This document shows positions 21,980 to 37,000 of a stretch of DNA of 64,000 nt, in pieces. A program made the position numbers and the translations under genes. Below the pieces are notes generated by a model. That model did no database searches. It was not told the origin of the DNA and worked only from the letters and a program-made list of their open reading frames with translations. This DNA comes from Deinococcus sp. Leaf326. GTDB lineage: Bacteria > Deinococcota > Deinococci > Deinococcales > Deinococcaceae. How positions within the stretch are numbered: position 1 is the first letter of the stretch; every line of letters begins with the position of its first letter. The stretch covers positions 63,214 to 127,213 of the forward strand of contig NZ_LMOM01000001.1 in NCBI RefSeq assembly GCF_001424185.1, given 5' to 3'.

Positions 21980-22003
21980 AAACCCCCGCCCATGCGGCGG
22001 GGG
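21980..22003 (-). terminator. Terminator behind the PEBP lipoprotein gene
   Basis: On the minus strand CCCCCGCC and GGCGGGGG form an 8-bp stem with a five-base loop, followed by TTT. It lies 15 bases after the stop codon of the gene at 22019. Confidence 0.75.
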
Positions 22004-22018
22004 AGCATGTCCGGGGCC

Positions 22019-22678
22019 TCAGCGCCCGTAGGTGGCGGTCAGGCTGGTCTTGGCGATGACCTTGCCGTTCAGGTTGAACCCCAGGATGGCGGGGGTCACG
22101 GTCGTGGGCAGATCCAGGGCACTGCTCAGGGCGTACAGCGTGTAGACGTAGCGGTGCGGCGCGTCCCCGACCGGCGGGCAGGCCCCGACAAAGCCCGGCT
22201 GGCCGCCCTCGTTGTTGAGCTGCGAGGCGCCGGCCGGTAGCGTGCCGCCGGGGTTGCCCGCGCCCTGCGCCAGACCGGTGGCGGCCGCGGGGATGTTGAA
22301 CACCGACCAGTGCCAGAAGCCGCTGCCGGTCGGAGCGTCGGGGTCGTACTTGGTCAGCACGAGGCTCTGGGTGCCGGCCGGTACGCCGCTCCAGTTCAGG
22401 GCGGGCGAGATGTTGGGGCCGGTGCAGCCGAAGCCGTCGGCGACCTGCGCGGCCGGGTACGTCCCGCCGTTCACGAAGCTGGGGCTGGTCAGGGTCAGCG
22501 TGCCGGCGGCGCTCATGGGGCTAGGTTGCGCCACGCTCAGGCGCTGGGCCGGGTTCAGTCCGGCGTTGGGGACCAGCGGGCTCATGGCCGTCATGGCGGG
22601 GGCACAGGAGGCGAGACTGACGCCCAGAACGGTCAGGGCAGCGGCGGCAAGGGTCTGGTGGGTCATCCGGCTTGACAT
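22019..22678 (-). CDS. YbhB/YbcL-type PEBP family lipoprotein
   Basis: The 219-residue protein starts with a lipoprotein signal ending in the lipobox LASC (Cys at about residue 25). After a disordered Pro/Ala linker comes a phosphatidylethanolamine-binding-protein domain with GPNISPALNWSGVP, LVLTKYDPDAPTGSGFWHWSVFNIP and HRYVYTLYAL. Family members bind small ligands or anionic groups; the bacterial function is not settled. It should be anchored on the outer face of the cytoplasmic membrane. An in-frame ATG at 22666 is an alternative start. A TATTGT at about 22719 may be its -10 element, which would give a short leader. Confidence 0.86.
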   Translation of the reverse strand: MSSRMTHQTLAAAALTVLGVSLASCAPAMTAMSPLVPNAGLNPAQRLSVAQPSPMSAAGTLTLTSPSFVNGGTYPAAQVADGFGCTGPNISPALNWSGVPAGTQSLVLTKYDPDAPTGSGFWHWSVFNIPAAATGLAQGAGNPGGTLPAGASQLNNEGGQPGFVGACPPVGDAPHRYVYTLYALSSALDLPTTVTPAILGFNLNGKVIAKTSLTATYGR

Positions 22679-22823
22679 TGAACGGTCCAGCGTGGGTGGC
22701 GGCTCAGGGTCGCCTCACAATATGAGAGACGCCCCAAGGCTGAGCGAAGTCGGTCCTGGGGACTCAGTGTCGCCTAAAGGCCGGCCGTGTCCGGCGGGGC
22801 TGGCCGCCGGGTAGCGTGCGGCT

Positions 22824-23273
22824 ATGAAGTCCAAGCTGATCCAGACGGCCCCGGGCGGCGAGCGCACCTTCGTGCTGGTGTTCGACCCTGGCGACGAGGT
22901 GCTGGCCGGGCTGGAGGCGTTCGCCACCGGGCAGAACGTGAGTGCCGGGTCGTTTACGGCCATCGGCGCCCTGAGCAGCGTCAGGTTCGGCTTTTTCGAC
23001 CTGGAGCGCAGGGAGTACGAGTCCATCGAGGTCACGGAGCAGGTCGAGGTCCTGAGCCTGATCGGCAACGTGTCGCGCAAAGAGGACGGCTCGGTGCAGG
23101 TCCACCCGCACATCGTCGTGGGGAAGCGGGACGGCACGGCGCTGGGGGGGCACCTCATGCGCGGGTACGTGCAGCCCACGCTCGAGGTGACGCTGGTCGA
23201 GGACCCGGCGACGTTGCGGCGTACGTTCCGGCCGGAGATCGGGATTGCGTTGATTGATCTGGACGAGGGGTGA
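22824..23273 (+). CDS. PPC/DUF296-domain protein
   Basis: The 149-residue protein is a single PPC domain: RTFVLVFDPGDEVLAGLEAFA, GSFTAIGALSSVRFGFFDLERREYE, EVLSLIGNVSRKEDG, HPHIVVGKRDGTALGGHLMRGYVQPTLEV. The His-x-His (HPH) and following His are likely metal ligands. In plants this domain accompanies AT-hooks; stand-alone bacterial proteins form trimers of unknown role. There is no signal peptide. TAGCGT ends six bases before the ATG, so the message is leaderless. Repeat copy C begins five bases after the stop codon. Confidence 0.87.
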   Translation: MKSKLIQTAPGGERTFVLVFDPGDEVLAGLEAFATGQNVSAGSFTAIGALSSVRFGFFDLERREYESIEVTEQVEVLSLIGNVSRKEDGSVQVHPHIVVGKRDGTALGGHLMRGYVQPTLEVTLVEDPATLRRTFRPEIGIALIDLDEG

Positions 23274-23277
23274 GTTG

Positions 23278-23434
23278 CGGTTTCCCTGCCAGGGGCGGGG
23301 AGTGAGGAGTTGCGCTCGGCCAGAGTCATTCCAGGCGTCGGTGGGGCGGCTCTGTTTGACGGCGTGACAGCTTAGGGGTAGGACACAGGATGTTGGAAGG
23401 GCCCGCGCGCTGCGCGCACGACGGCCTTCGGGGG
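23278..23434 (-). repeat. Dispersed intergenic repeat, copy C
   Basis: This is the inverted and most diverged copy of the repeat at 7177 and 39783. Read on the minus strand it begins CCCCGAAGGCCGTCGTGCGC, has GCTGTCACGCCG and GCCGAGCGCA, and ends GGGAAACCG; the A-run is lost and the hairpin is eroded. Its hairpin end starts five bases behind the PPC gene stop codon. The remainder of the 308-bp gap (23435-23581) has no recognisable gene; it holds the start region of the mutase gene. Confidence 0.8.
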
Positions 23435-23581
23435 GACTCGGGCGGCGGCGCGGCGGGGATGTGCCGGATCTGGCTCACCTTCCGATCTCCACAGGCCACG
23501 GGCTACACGCCTTTTCGCCATCCCTAACGCCCGTTAGCCCCGGCCGTGGCATAGTTGGGCCACACGGAGGCACACCACACC

Positions 23582-25738
<2,157 letters not shown>

Positions 25739-25788
25739 GTTCGGCGGGGAAGGCCCGCGCAGGGGAGAAGGCCGCTATGCTGCGCGCC

Positions 25789-26328
<540 letters not shown>

Positions 26329-26356
26329 AGCAGCGGTTCCCCGCGGTTCGGGTGGC

Positions 26357-27130
26357 TTACTCCATTTCCAGCGTGATGGGGTGCCCCAGCCCGAGCTGCC
26401 GTGCCCGCCCCGCCGCGCCCCGGCGGTCGCCTGCCGCGACACGCGTCATGAAGGCGGGGTCGGCGGCCAGCGTGGTCAGGGTCCAGAAGTCGCCCCAGAC
26501 CTCCAGGCCCCACTGCGCGCGCATGGCGCGGCTGGCCGCCGTCCAGATCGGCTCGCTGAGGTGCTCGAGCGGCGCGATGAAATGCACTTCGCCGTCGGTG
26601 CCGGGCGTGCGGGCAACCTTGCGGCGGTACTCGGCGCGCTCGCGCCGGCCCATGCCCTCCCAGGTGCCCACGGCGCAGTAGTGCGCCGAAAAGGCGCTGA
26701 AGGTGTCGCGGCAGCGCGTGGGCCGCGCGGCGTACTGAGAGCAGCTTCCCGTCGCGCGGTCGAGCAGCGGGCAGAAGCTCACGGCCTCACGGTGGCGGGC
26801 CACGTAGGCGTCCTCGTCGGGGGCCGTGCGAGCATTGGCCTGCACGGCGCGGGCATGGTCCTCAACGCGGCGGGCCTGCTCGGGGGTGATGGCCTGCGCG
26901 GTAATGATCGCCTCGGCCAGACTGACCCGGATGGGCATGTCGCAGCACGCGAAGCAGCCCGCGCCGCAGTAGACGTGGCCGCCGCGCGACTCGTAACCGC
27001 GGGTCCACTGGGCGGCCTGGGCGGCGTATCGCTCGTAGCCGCGCGTGACCGGGCCCGTCACCGCCGCGTAGGCGGCCGGTCGGGACGGCTGGTCGGGAGC
27101 GCCGGGGGCGGATGGGGGAGGGGTAGGCAT
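26357..27130 (-). CDS. YkgJ-family cysteine cluster protein
   Basis: The 257-residue protein carries the CxxxCxxCC metal-binding signature of the family ([13 protein letters not shown], about residues 55-67), a later [21 protein letters not shown], and a Cys in HYCAVG. The clustered cysteines probably bind zinc or an Fe-S cluster. No enzymatic role is established for such proteins. The N-terminus is Pro/Ala-rich. TACTCT ends eight bases before the ATG. The intergenic region to the divergent GAF-HD gene is only 36 bp and holds both promoters' -10 elements. Confidence 0.85.
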   Translation of the reverse strand: MPTPPPSAPGAPDQPSRPAAYAAVTGPVTRGYERYAAQAAQWTRGYESRGGHVYCGAGCFACCDMPIRVSLAEAIITAQAITPEQARRVEDHARAVQANARTAPDEDAYVARHREAVSFCPLLDRATGSCSQYAARPTRCRDTFSAFSAHYCAVGTWEGMGRRERAEYRRKVARTPGTDGEVHFIAPLEHLSEPIWTAASRAMRAQWGLEVWGDFWTLTTLAADPAFMTRVAAGDRRGAAGRARQLGLGHPITLEME

Positions 27131-27166
27131 AGGGAGGCAGAGTAACGCGGCTATACTGCGTTCACC

Positions 27167-28198
27167 GTGTTCCGACGCCCACGCCCCGCTGCCCCCAATA
27201 CCCCGCCCGAGGTTCAGACGACCGCTGCCCCCGCCGCGGCGCCGGAGGCCGATCCCGCCCGCGTGCTGGGCGAACTGCTGGCGCGGCCCAACCTGACGGC
27301 GGTGCTGGAACAGTCGCTCGCGCAGGCGGCCGCGCTGCTGGGCGGCGAGGTGCGCGGTTTCGCGGTCATCCGCCGGGGTCAGGATCAGGTCGTGGGGGTG
27401 CTGGGCTACCCGCGCACGCTGGTCGGCCAAACGCTGGGCGGGCCGTGGTCGGCCATGCGCCCGCGCATCCTCTCGGGGGGCAGCAGCGAACTGTACGCGG
27501 CCAACAGCGAGGAGATTCGTACCGTGCTCGACAACGCCGGGATGCGCGAGGTGCCGGTGTCTCTGGTCGTGCCCCTGAGCGAGCGCGGGCGGCAGCTGGG
27601 TGCGCTCGTCCTGGACCGCGCGCCGGGCAGCGGGGGCACCGTGACCCCGCAGCAGCAGGAGGCGGTCGCGCGCTGGGCGCAGGCCGTCACGCCGCTGCTG
27701 GGTCTGCTCGAATCGCGTGAGGAGTGGCAGCGCACCGCCCGGCAGCTCGCCTCGTCGGTGGTCGAGGCGGTCGAGAGCCAGGAGTTCGAGTCGCTGGGCC
27801 ACGCCCGCGCGGTCGCTGAGATCAGCCAGGAGCTCGGGCGGGGTCTGGGCCTGACCGAACGCGAACTCGAGGAACTGTGGTTCGCCGCCACCCTGCACGA
27901 CCTGGGCAAGCTGCACGGCGAGGAAGGGCACGCCCTGGTGGGCGCGAACTTCCTGCACGGCGTGCCGCACCTAGCCGAGGCCCAGAAGGCCATCCGCCAC
28001 CACCACGAGCGCTGGGACGGTCAGGGAGAACCCGACAAGCTCGCCGGCGAGGACATTCCTCTGTACGCTCGCATCCTGGCGGTCGCCAACGCCTATGTAC
28101 GGACCGGCGACCTCGAGCGGGTGCGTGCCCAGGCGGGCAAGGGCCTGGACGCGCGCCTCGTGACTGCCCTGGAAAAAGTGGAGAAGCGCGCGCGGTGA
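27167..28198 (+). CDS. GAF domain plus HD-GYP-like phosphohydrolase
   Basis: The 343-residue protein has a GAF sensor domain (about residues 30-180) and a C-terminal HD domain with HDLGK (His at about residue 244), [14 protein letters not shown] and a conserved tail [14 protein letters not shown]. The tail is like HD-GYP c-di-GMP phosphodiesterases, but the GYP part reads GEP, so activity on c-di-GMP or another nucleotide is uncertain. It is likely cytosolic with a ligand-responsive GAF domain. The start is GTG at 27167; TATACT lies nine bases before it. A diguanylate cyclase is encoded at 42665-43789, so c-di-GMP signalling occurs in this organism. Confidence 0.85.
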   Translation: MFRRPRPAAPNTPPEVQTTAAPAAAPEADPARVLGELLARPNLTAVLEQSLAQAAALLGGEVRGFAVIRRGQDQVVGVLGYPRTLVGQTLGGPWSAMRPRILSGGSSELYAANSEEIRTVLDNAGMREVPVSLVVPLSERGRQLGALVLDRAPGSGGTVTPQQQEAVARWAQAVTPLLGLLESREEWQRTARQLASSVVEAVESQEFESLGHARAVAEISQELGRGLGLTERELEELWFAATLHDLGKLHGEEGHALVGANFLHGVPHLAEAQKAIRHHHERWDGQGEPDKLAGEDIPLYARILAVANAYVRTGDLERVRAQAGKGLDARLVTALEKVEKRAR

Positions 28199-28238
28199 TC
28201 CTGCTCTTTCCGGTCCTGCGCTCCTCGCCGCGTCTCCG

Positions 28239-29099
28239 ATGAGTCTGCGGCCCCCCGCCGCGCAGGGCGAGTCTCCGGCCCACCGCTTTCCGGAACTGGA
28301 ACGCCGCTACGGTCCCCTGACCCCGATGGATCAGGGTATGCAGAGCCGCGTGTATGTCACGGCCGACGGCGAGACGGTGGTCAAGGTGTACCGCACGCAG
28401 CGCGGCGAGCACCGCCTGGAAGCCGAGAACATGCGCCGCGCCGACATGGGCGAGTGGGCGCTCGATGCCGTGGAGGCCGACGGGATCGAGGCCCTCATCA
28501 TGCGCCGCTTCCGGGGGCATCCGCTGACGCCCGCCGATGTGCCGCGCGCCCTGCCCCGGCTGCGCACCTCGCTCGCGGCGCTGCACCAGGAGCGCCGGGG
28601 GGAGGTCAACCTCGACAAGGTGCGGGTCCGGCTGCTGCGTTTCCGGTCGGCGCTGGCGGCCTATCCGCTCGAAGACCTCTTCGACGCCGTCGAGGTGCCC
28701 CTGGGGTCGGGGCTGCTAGAGCAGCCAGCGGCGTTCTGCCACCTTGACCTGTGGCACGACAACATCCTGATGGGCGACCGGCGCGGCTCCGACCAAGGCG
28801 CCGCCGAAGTCCTGATCATCGACTGGACCAAGGCCGCCTGGGACGACCCCCTGCGGGATCTCGCCCTGCTCAAGACCGGCACCCTGGACCTGTTGCCCCC
28901 GGCCGAGAGCCTGGAGGCGGCCCTGAGCTTCCTGCCGGAACGTGATCACGCCGCGTTGCGCCGCTACCGCGCCTATCTTGCGCTGACCACGCTGCATGAC
29001 CTGTACTGGTTCCTGATGAACGAGCCCTACGAGTTCGAGGAACAGAGCGTCCTGAAGCTCGGGCGCACGCGGCACGCGCTGGCAAGGTTGCCCGAGTAG
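28239..29099 (+). CDS. Aminoglycoside phosphotransferase-like kinase (APH family)
   Basis: The 286-residue protein has a protein-kinase-like fold: a short Gly-poor N-lobe with VVKVYR (the ATP-binding Lys), the catalytic loop [11 protein letters not shown] (HxDxxxxN) and the metal-binding Asp in VLIIDWTKA. Such proteins phosphorylate small molecules such as aminoglycosides, choline, homoserine or sugars; the substrate here is unknown. It starts 40 bp after the GAF-HD gene and may share its message. No signal peptide is present. Resistance should not be assumed from the family name. Confidence 0.82.
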   Translation: MSLRPPAAQGESPAHRFPELERRYGPLTPMDQGMQSRVYVTADGETVVKVYRTQRGEHRLEAENMRRADMGEWALDAVEADGIEALIMRRFRGHPLTPADVPRALPRLRTSLAALHQERRGEVNLDKVRVRLLRFRSALAAYPLEDLFDAVEVPLGSGLLEQPAAFCHLDLWHDNILMGDRRGSDQGAAEVLIIDWTKAAWDDPLRDLALLKTGTLDLLPPAESLEAALSFLPERDHAALRRYRAYLALTTLHDLYWFLMNEPYEFEEQSVLKLGRTRHALARLPE

Positions 29100-29174
29100 G
29101 GTTGAGAGGCAGGCGCACGCCCCCGCCCCGCGCCCACCTTTCTCGATTTCCCCCGACCCACTATCGTAGGACGC

Positions 29175-29798
<624 letters not shown>

Positions 29799-29866
29799 CC
29801 CCCAGCAGTCTGCGACTTTGGGCGGAGGCCCGGAACGCCCCAGAGCCTTTAGAATCCCACAAGGTT

Positions 29867-31015
<1,149 letters not shown>

Positions 31016-31017
31016 CC

Positions 31018-32154
31018 ATGAGCGAGAAGAAGATCGTGCTGGCGTTCGGAACCCGCCCGGAAGCGACCAAGATGGCCCCGGTGTACGCCGCCCTGGCGCG
31101 CACGCCCGGCCTGAGCCCCCACATCCTCTCGACCGGCCAGCAGCGCCAGATGCTCGACGGCGCCCTCGCCGTCTTCGGCCTCACGCCCGACCGTGACCTC
31201 AACGTCATGACCGACCGCCAGACGTTGGCCGACCTCACCGCCCGCATCGTGCCCCAGGCTGGGCGCACCCTGCGCGAGATGGGCGCCGACATGGTTCTCG
31301 TCCACGGCGACACCGCCACGTCCTTCTGCGTCGCCCTCTCGGCCTTTTACGAGGGCATTCCGGTCGGCCACGTCGAGGCTGGGCTGCGCTCGGGGTCCCT
31401 CAGCGAACCCTTTCCCGAGGAGGCCAACCGCCGCCTGACCGGCGTGCTCTCCACGCTGGATTTCGCGCCCACTACCGGCAGCAAGGCCAACCTGCTGCGC
31501 GAGGGTAAGGCGCCGGGCGGCGTGGTCGTCACCGGCCAGACCGCCGTGGACGCCGTGCGCGAGGTCGCTGGCCGGGTGCCGCTGCGTCCCGAGTGGCGCG
31601 CGCGTGTAGAGGCCGGGCAACGCCTCGTGACCGTGACCATGCACCGCCGCGAAAATCAGCCGATGATGCGCGAGATGGCTCAGGCGCTCGGCCGGGTGGC
31701 GGCCCGGTTCCCCGGCACCCACTTCATCTACCCGGTACACCTGTCGCCCGCCGTGCAGGAGGCGGTGCGCCCGGTTCTGGAGGCCGTGCCCAACTTCGAG
31801 CTGACCGCGCCGCTGGACTACAGCGACATGGCGCCGCTGATGGCGGCTTCGGCCCTGATGGCGACCGACTCGGGGGGACTTCAGGAGGAAGGCGCGGCGC
31901 TGGGCGTGCCGGTGGCGGTGCTGCGCAACGTGACCGAGCGGCCCGAGGGCGTGGAGGCGGGGGTGCTGAGGCTCGCCGGGAACGATCCGGCCGCGCTGGA
32001 GGCGGTGCTGACCGAACTGCTGGGCGACGAAACGCAGCTGGCCGGGATGCGGGCGGCGCGCAACCCCTACGGCGACGGCCTGGCCTCGGGCCGGGTTGCG
32101 CAGGCCATCGCCTGGCACTTCGGGCTCGCCGGCCGCCCCGACGACTGGAGCTGA
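31018..32154 (+). CDS. wecB: UDP-N-acetylglucosamine 2-epimerase (non-hydrolysing)
   Basis: The 378-residue GT-B-fold protein has [35 protein letters not shown], the PFPEEANRR segment and, near the C-terminus, [18 protein letters not shown] with conserved Gly/Glu UDP contacts. It interconverts UDP-GlcNAc and UDP-ManNAc, feeding an envelope or teichoic-acid-like polymer. Its ATG lies two bases after the stop codon of the WecA-like gene, which indicates coupled translation. No UDP-ManNAc dehydrogenase or transferase follows. Confidence 0.93.
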   Translation: MSEKKIVLAFGTRPEATKMAPVYAALARTPGLSPHILSTGQQRQMLDGALAVFGLTPDRDLNVMTDRQTLADLTARIVPQAGRTLREMGADMVLVHGDTATSFCVALSAFYEGIPVGHVEAGLRSGSLSEPFPEEANRRLTGVLSTLDFAPTTGSKANLLREGKAPGGVVVTGQTAVDAVREVAGRVPLRPEWRARVEAGQRLVTVTMHRRENQPMMREMAQALGRVAARFPGTHFIYPVHLSPAVQEAVRPVLEAVPNFELTAPLDYSDMAPLMAASALMATDSGGLQEEGAALGVPVAVLRNVTERPEGVEAGVLRLAGNDPAALEAVLTELLGDETQLAGMRAARNPYGDGLASGRVAQAIAWHFGLAGRPDDWS

Positions 32155-32194
32155 CCGCCGCCCGGTGCCCTCCGGCCCGTATGCTGAGCGCACC

Positions 32195-33127
32195 GTGACT
32201 GCTTCTTCTTCTGCCGGCCGCGCCTTCGCGGTCGTTCTCAATTCCCAGGCCGGACGGGGACTGGCGCGGCGGCGCTGGCCCGAACTGGAGGCGCTGCTCC
32301 GTGCGCGCGGCTTTTCCTACTCGCTGATCGAGGCGGCCAGTGGCCCCGAGGCCCTGGCGCGTGTGCGGGCGCTGCCGCCCGGGGTCGCCGTGCTGGCGGT
32401 CGGCGGCGACGGCACGGTGGGGGCGCTCCTGCCCGCACTCGTGGGCACCTGGCGGCCTCTGGGCGTGGTGCCTCTGGGCAGCGGCAACGACTACGCCGGC
32501 ATGACGGGCCTGAAGGCCGGCGACTTCGCGGCGGCGCTGGACCGGCTCGCGGGCCGCCCCCGCCCGGTCGACGTCCTGGAAGGCGAGATCGTCGCGGGGG
32601 ACTGGGCCGGCGAGCGCCGGTTCCTGCTCAACGGCCTGGGCCTGGGGTTCGACGCGCAGGTCAATGAGGCGGCGCTGCGGGCTCCGCCCCGCCTGCCCGG
32701 CTTCGGGCGCTACCTGTGGGGAGCCCTGGGCACCCTGGGCCGCCTGCGTCTGGGCCGCGCCGAGGTCACGGTAGACGGCCAAGTGTTGTACGGCGGGCCG
32801 AGCTGCCTCGTGGCGGTCATGAACGGCACGCGCTACGGCGGCGGCTTTCTCATCAGCCCCCGCTCGGACGCGGGAGACGGTCGCCTCGACGCGGTGGTCG
32901 GCGGCGCGCTGGGCCGGGGCGGCGTGCTGCGGCTCATGGGGCATGTGCTGCGCGGCACCCACCTGGGGCAGCCGGGCGTCTTTTACAGCGCCGGTCAGGA
33001 GGTCACGGTGCGCTGGGACCGCCCCACACCTCTGCACCTCGACGGCGACGCGGCGGGCCGGGCCACCGAGGTCCGTGCCCGGGTGTGTCCCGGCGCGCTG
33101 CTGCTGTTCGGCCCTGGACAGGACTGA
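32195..33127 (+). CDS. Diacylglycerol/lipid kinase family protein
   Basis: The 310-residue protein has the DAG kinase catalytic signatures: NSQAGRGLA, the nucleotide-binding [23 protein letters not shown], and a C-terminal beta-sandwich with HLDGDAAG near the end. It should phosphorylate diacylglycerol, undecaprenol-like or sphingoid lipids with ATP at the membrane face. The start is GTG at 32195, nine bases after TATGCT; earlier in-frame codons overlap wecB. It is probably transcribed from its own promoter, although read-through from wecB, 40 bp upstream, is possible. Confidence 0.88.
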   Translation: MTASSSAGRAFAVVLNSQAGRGLARRRWPELEALLRARGFSYSLIEAASGPEALARVRALPPGVAVLAVGGDGTVGALLPALVGTWRPLGVVPLGSGNDYAGMTGLKAGDFAAALDRLAGRPRPVDVLEGEIVAGDWAGERRFLLNGLGLGFDAQVNEAALRAPPRLPGFGRYLWGALGTLGRLRLGRAEVTVDGQVLYGGPSCLVAVMNGTRYGGGFLISPRSDAGDGRLDAVVGGALGRGGVLRLMGHVLRGTHLGQPGVFYSAGQEVTVRWDRPTPLHLDGDAAGRATEVRARVCPGALLLFGPGQD

Positions 33128-33157
33128 AAACGTCCCCACCCACGGGGGGAGGGGACG
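33127..33157 (-). terminator. Terminator behind the TPR-like gene
   Basis: CGTCCCC and GGGGACG (33131-33137 and 33151-33157) form a 7-bp stem with a 13-base loop. On the minus strand it is followed by TTTT, 16 bases after the stop codon of the gene at 33173. Confidence 0.65.
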
Positions 33158-33172
33158 GGACGGGCGGCGGCC

Positions 33173-33895
33173 TTACTTCAGTTTTGCCAGCATGGCCTGG
33201 GCGGCGGCCAGGTCGCGCTGCTCCCAGAAGTTCGTGGGGCTCAGGGTCACGGCCTTCTGAAGCTGTGCGGCGGCTCCGGCCTTGTTGCCTGTCAGGGTCA
33301 GGGCGTTGGCGTACTCGAGGCGGTGCGTGACGACCGCCGGTTCCAGGGCCACAGCCCGCTCGAAGTAGGGCGCGACGTTGGCCTTGCGCGCGCCGGTCTG
33401 CTGCGCGGCGATGGCGCCCTTAAGACCGCCGCTGTCGAGCGTGGCGTTCCACAGGCCCAGCGCCACGTAGGCGCCCGCCAGATTGGGCCGCAGCTTGATC
33501 GCCTGATCGAGGTTCTTCTTGACTTCCTTGGCGAGCGAGAGGCTCTCGAACACGCCCGAGAACTGCGCGAGGCGGCCCTGCGCGCGGGCCTTCTCGAAGT
33601 AGGCCTCGGCGTTCTGCGGGTCGAGGCGCACGGCCTGGTCGGCGTAGCTCTGCGCCTTCTGGAACAGCGCCTTTTTCTGGGCGTCGGGCGAGAGGCCCGC
33701 GCCGGCCGTGGTGGCCTCGGCGGCGAGCGCAAATCCGGCGCTGGTGTTCAGCGCGGCGGCGGCGGCGGCGGCCTCCTGCCAGTTGCCCTGGTTGTAGAGC
33801 GCCTGGGCGGTCTGCTGGGAGGCGGCGCCCTGGGCGAGGGCGGGGGTCAGGGCGGCGGACGTCAGGACGAGGGACAGCATCAGGGTACGGCGCAT
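33173..33895 (-). CDS. Secreted TPR-like helical repeat protein
   Basis: The 240-residue protein has a signal peptide (MRRTLMLSLVLTSAALTPALAQ) and a helical mature part with tetratricopeptide-style units: TAQALYNQGNWQEAAAAAAAL, SYADQAVRLDPQNAEAYFEKARAQGRL, NLDQAIKLRPNLAGAYVALGLW and YFERAVALEPAVVTHRLEYANALTLTGN. It likely mediates protein contacts in the periplasmic space; no enzyme motif is seen. The ATG at 33895 follows AAAGGAG by six bases. A promoter with an inverted repeat over its -35 region lies upstream, so expression is probably controlled. Confidence 0.85.
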   Translation of the reverse strand: MRRTLMLSLVLTSAALTPALAQGAASQQTAQALYNQGNWQEAAAAAAALNTSAGFALAAEATTAGAGLSPDAQKKALFQKAQSYADQAVRLDPQNAEAYFEKARAQGRLAQFSGVFESLSLAKEVKKNLDQAIKLRPNLAGAYVALGLWNATLDSGGLKGAIAAQQTGARKANVAPYFERAVALEPAVVTHRLEYANALTLTGNKAGAAAQLQKAVTLSPTNFWEQRDLAAAQAMLAKLK

Positions 33896-33957
33896 GAACG
33901 CTCCTTTGCGGGGGGGGCGACGGGCGTCGCCGGGGGTCGGATTGAAAAGCTGGACCG

Positions 33958-33999
33958 AGTATACACATCTGCCCCCGCTCTGCCTGACGCGTCCGTCAG
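33958..33999 (-). promoter_or_regulatory. Promoter with operator-like repeat, TPR-like gene
   Basis: On the minus strand TATACT (33963-33958) is followed by CGGTCCA. The perfect inverted repeat CCTGACG-CGTC-CGTCAGG (33982-33999) covers the expected -35 position, where the hexamer is a poor TCAGGC. A regulator bound here would directly affect polymerase. Confidence 0.6.
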
Positions 34000-34069
34000 G
34001 TGGCGGATTGCCGCATTGTTCTGCACCCGGTTCAAGTGGCGCGCCAAATGCTAGGCTGACCCCCAGATC

Positions 34070-37000
34070 ATGCCGGTAAACTGGAAGGCCGCCCTGGAGC
34101 AGGTGCGCGCCGCACGGCCCCCGGGCCCGGGGTGCGGCGCGGGCCCGCAGCCCGGCAGCCTGCGCTGGCTGGAAGCTGAACTCGGGCGGCGCGGCGGCAA
34201 CCCGGCGGCGCTGCGTAACATCGTGTACCGCGACACTGGTCGCCCAGCCGACAAGGCGCATCTGGCCGATATCCTGCGCGAGCTGGCCGCCGGAGCGGGG
34301 CTGACCCTGGACCTGGACGTGCCGGGGGTGGCCGCCCCTCTGCCCGACGAACTTGAACTGCTGGGCCGGGCCAAGAAACGGGTCTACAAGGGGTTTCTGG
34401 CCGCCCTGCGAGCTGGCCGCGCGCCGCGTATGGTGGTCGCCGGGCGGGCCGGGGCGGGCAAGACGGTCCTGCTCGACCACCTCAGCCGCGCGCTGGAGCA
34501 GAGCGGTGTGCTGGTCACGCGCCTGGGCCTGAGTGGCGAGGTCGGCGACGTGTTGGCGCTGGCGCCGGTCGCCGGCCGCTCCTTCGCAGCCCTGGCCGAG
34601 CGCCAGCGCGCCGCCCTGCTGGCCGTGGCCCCGGCGCGCGGCGCGTGGCTGGTACGCCTGGCCGGTGAACTGCGTTTTGCCGGCGACCCCCCACGCGGTC
34701 CCGGCGGCGAGGTGGTAACGCCGGGGGCCTGGGCCGCGGCGCTACTGCTGGCCGCGCCTCCCGGCGTGGCTGTGCTGCTGGCCCTGGAAGACGCCCGCGG
34801 CTGGCCCCCTGACTTGGCCCCCGTGACCGAACTGCGGCCCCCCACCCAGGCCGAGGCCCAGGCCTACCTGATGGAAAAACTGGGCCTGCCCCGCACGGCG
34901 GCCGGCGCCCTGGCTCGCGAGACGGGCCGCAACCTCGACCGCCTGACCCTGCTCGCCGGCGCAGAGGCGGCCCGTGGACCGGAAGGCGAAACCGGGCCGG
35001 AGCCAGCGGGCGCGGCGGGTCTCGCCGACCCGGACGTGTGCCGGCTGGCGGCTGCCTTCGCCGCCCTGGACGCGGCGTGGCCGGATCAGGTCGGCGGCCG
35101 TCCTCATCCCGGGGCGGCCCTAGACGCGGCTCTGGGCGGGGCGCTCGCCCAGTTGCCGCTGCACGCCCGGGCCCACGCGCGGCCCGTTCCCGGCCGCCCC
35201 GGTGAATGGCAGGCCGCGTCCTCCCTGCGGGCGCTGCAGCCCCGGCTTGCTCCGGCGGCTTTGGAGACGGCTCGCCTGCGGTTGGCGGGTTCAGCGCCAG
35301 AGGTGCCGGGAGCCTACCGCGTCGGCGCGCTGGTGGCTGGGGGGGACTGGGCCGGGCTGCGGGCCTGGCTGCTGGGGACCCCCGACGACGCCCAGTTCCT
35401 GCCGCCCTGGTGGCCGGTGGTGCGGGCGGGCTCGCCCCCGCACGGGCGCGAGGCGCTGGCGCGGTTGGTGGTGTCGCACTACGCCGGGCGCGGCGAGTAC
35501 GGCCACCCGCAGGCGCGGGACGCGCTGTTTCTGCTGCTTGCCTCTGGGGAGGAGGGCGTGCGGGCCTGGGCGCGGGTGAAACTGGCCGAGAGCCGTCTGG
35601 ACGCCGGCGATCCCGAAACGGCCGCCGCGCAGCTCGCCGGGCCGGAGGTGCGGTTGGCCCTCTCGGCGCAGGCTCCGGCCGATCTCTGGACGCTCTCGGC
35701 GCAGGCCGACGCATTGCTTGTGCAGGGCGCGCTGGCCCGCTGGCGCGGCGACCTTGCGGCGGCGACCTGCGCCGTCCACGATCCGCGTACCGCCCGGTCG
35801 GGCGCGCGGGCGCTGCTGTGGCGCGGGCTGATCGCCAAGGACGCCGGGCGCTGGGCCGAGGCCCTGGCCGATCTGCGCGCCGTGCCCGACCACAGCCCCC
35901 TGCTCTCGGCCCGCGCGCGCTACCAGGAGGGCGACCTGAGACTGCGCCTGGGTCAGCCGGCGGCGGCCCGCGCCCTGCTGCTGGAGGTGGCCGGGCGTCT
36001 GGAGCAGGCCGGCGCGCCCCCTGAGGAACAGGCCCGCAGCCTCGCACGCGCCGCGACGGCCCTGCGCCGCCTGGGTCAGCCGGCCGGGGCCATGCGCCTG
36101 CTGGAGCGCGCCCTGGCGCTAGTCCCTGCCGCGCCGCCGGGGTCGCCTGGATCAGGGGGCGCCGACGGGGTGGTGCGTGCCAGGCTGCTCTCGGAGGGGG
36201 TGCCGGTGCTGCTGGCCCTGAACCGGCACGGCGACGCGCTGGCCCAGGTGGCCGGGGCGCTGGACCTGCTCGGCGCCTCCGGGGCGCGCCGCGCGGAGGC
36301 CGCCTACCGAGTACGCCGGACGGTCTACCGCGCTGCGCTGGCCTACCTGACCCGTGGCCTGGGTCGGCGCTATCAGCACCCACTGCTGGGTGCGGGGCGC
36401 GATCACCCCGACCTCGCGCACGCCCGCACGCTCCTCGGCGGGCTGCTGCGGGAGACCGGCGGCGCGGGCGACCGCGAACAGGTCCTGACCTTCGACCTGC
36501 ACCTCGCGCTGGCCCTGGCCGAGCCGGACCCGGAGGCGGCCCTGGGACACGCGGACCGCGCCCTGGCGATGACCGATCACCCCTACGCCGGGGCGCAGGC
36601 CCACGCCGCCCGCGCCGAAGCCTCGCTGCGGGCCGGGCGGTCAGGAGCAGTGCTGGCCGACGTGAACCGTGCCCATGCCCTGCTGCGCCGGGTGGGGACG
36701 GACCTGGGTGACCGGCCGACGGCCCACGCCGACCCTGGCCTGTACGCCCAGCTTCTGACCCTGGAAGCCTGCGCCCTGGTCGGGGCTCCGGACACTGCTG
36801 GCCCGGACGCCGCCCCCCCGGCCTCCTCCGAGGTAACACTGGCCCTCGACTGGCTGCGCGCCGAGCTGAGGCCCCCCGAGCTCGCCCCGTTCCGGGAGGC
36901 CGTGTGGCGCGAGGTCGGCGCGGCGCTGGAACGGGGGGGCCGGGCACAGACGGTGGTGCCGGCCGCGCCCTGGCCCCTGCGGCCCGGCGACGTCCTGACG

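Noticed and set aside
23435..23581. Cobalamin riboswitch before the methylmalonyl-CoA mutase gene
   Set aside because: The interval is only about 150 bases, partly used by the promoter, and no B12-box-like conserved segment is visible.
34515..36947. 810-codon minus-strand frame opposite the P-loop protein gene
   Set aside because: It is extremely Arg/Pro/Ala-rich, typical of a shadow frame in GC-rich DNA, and the plus frame has the P-loop.
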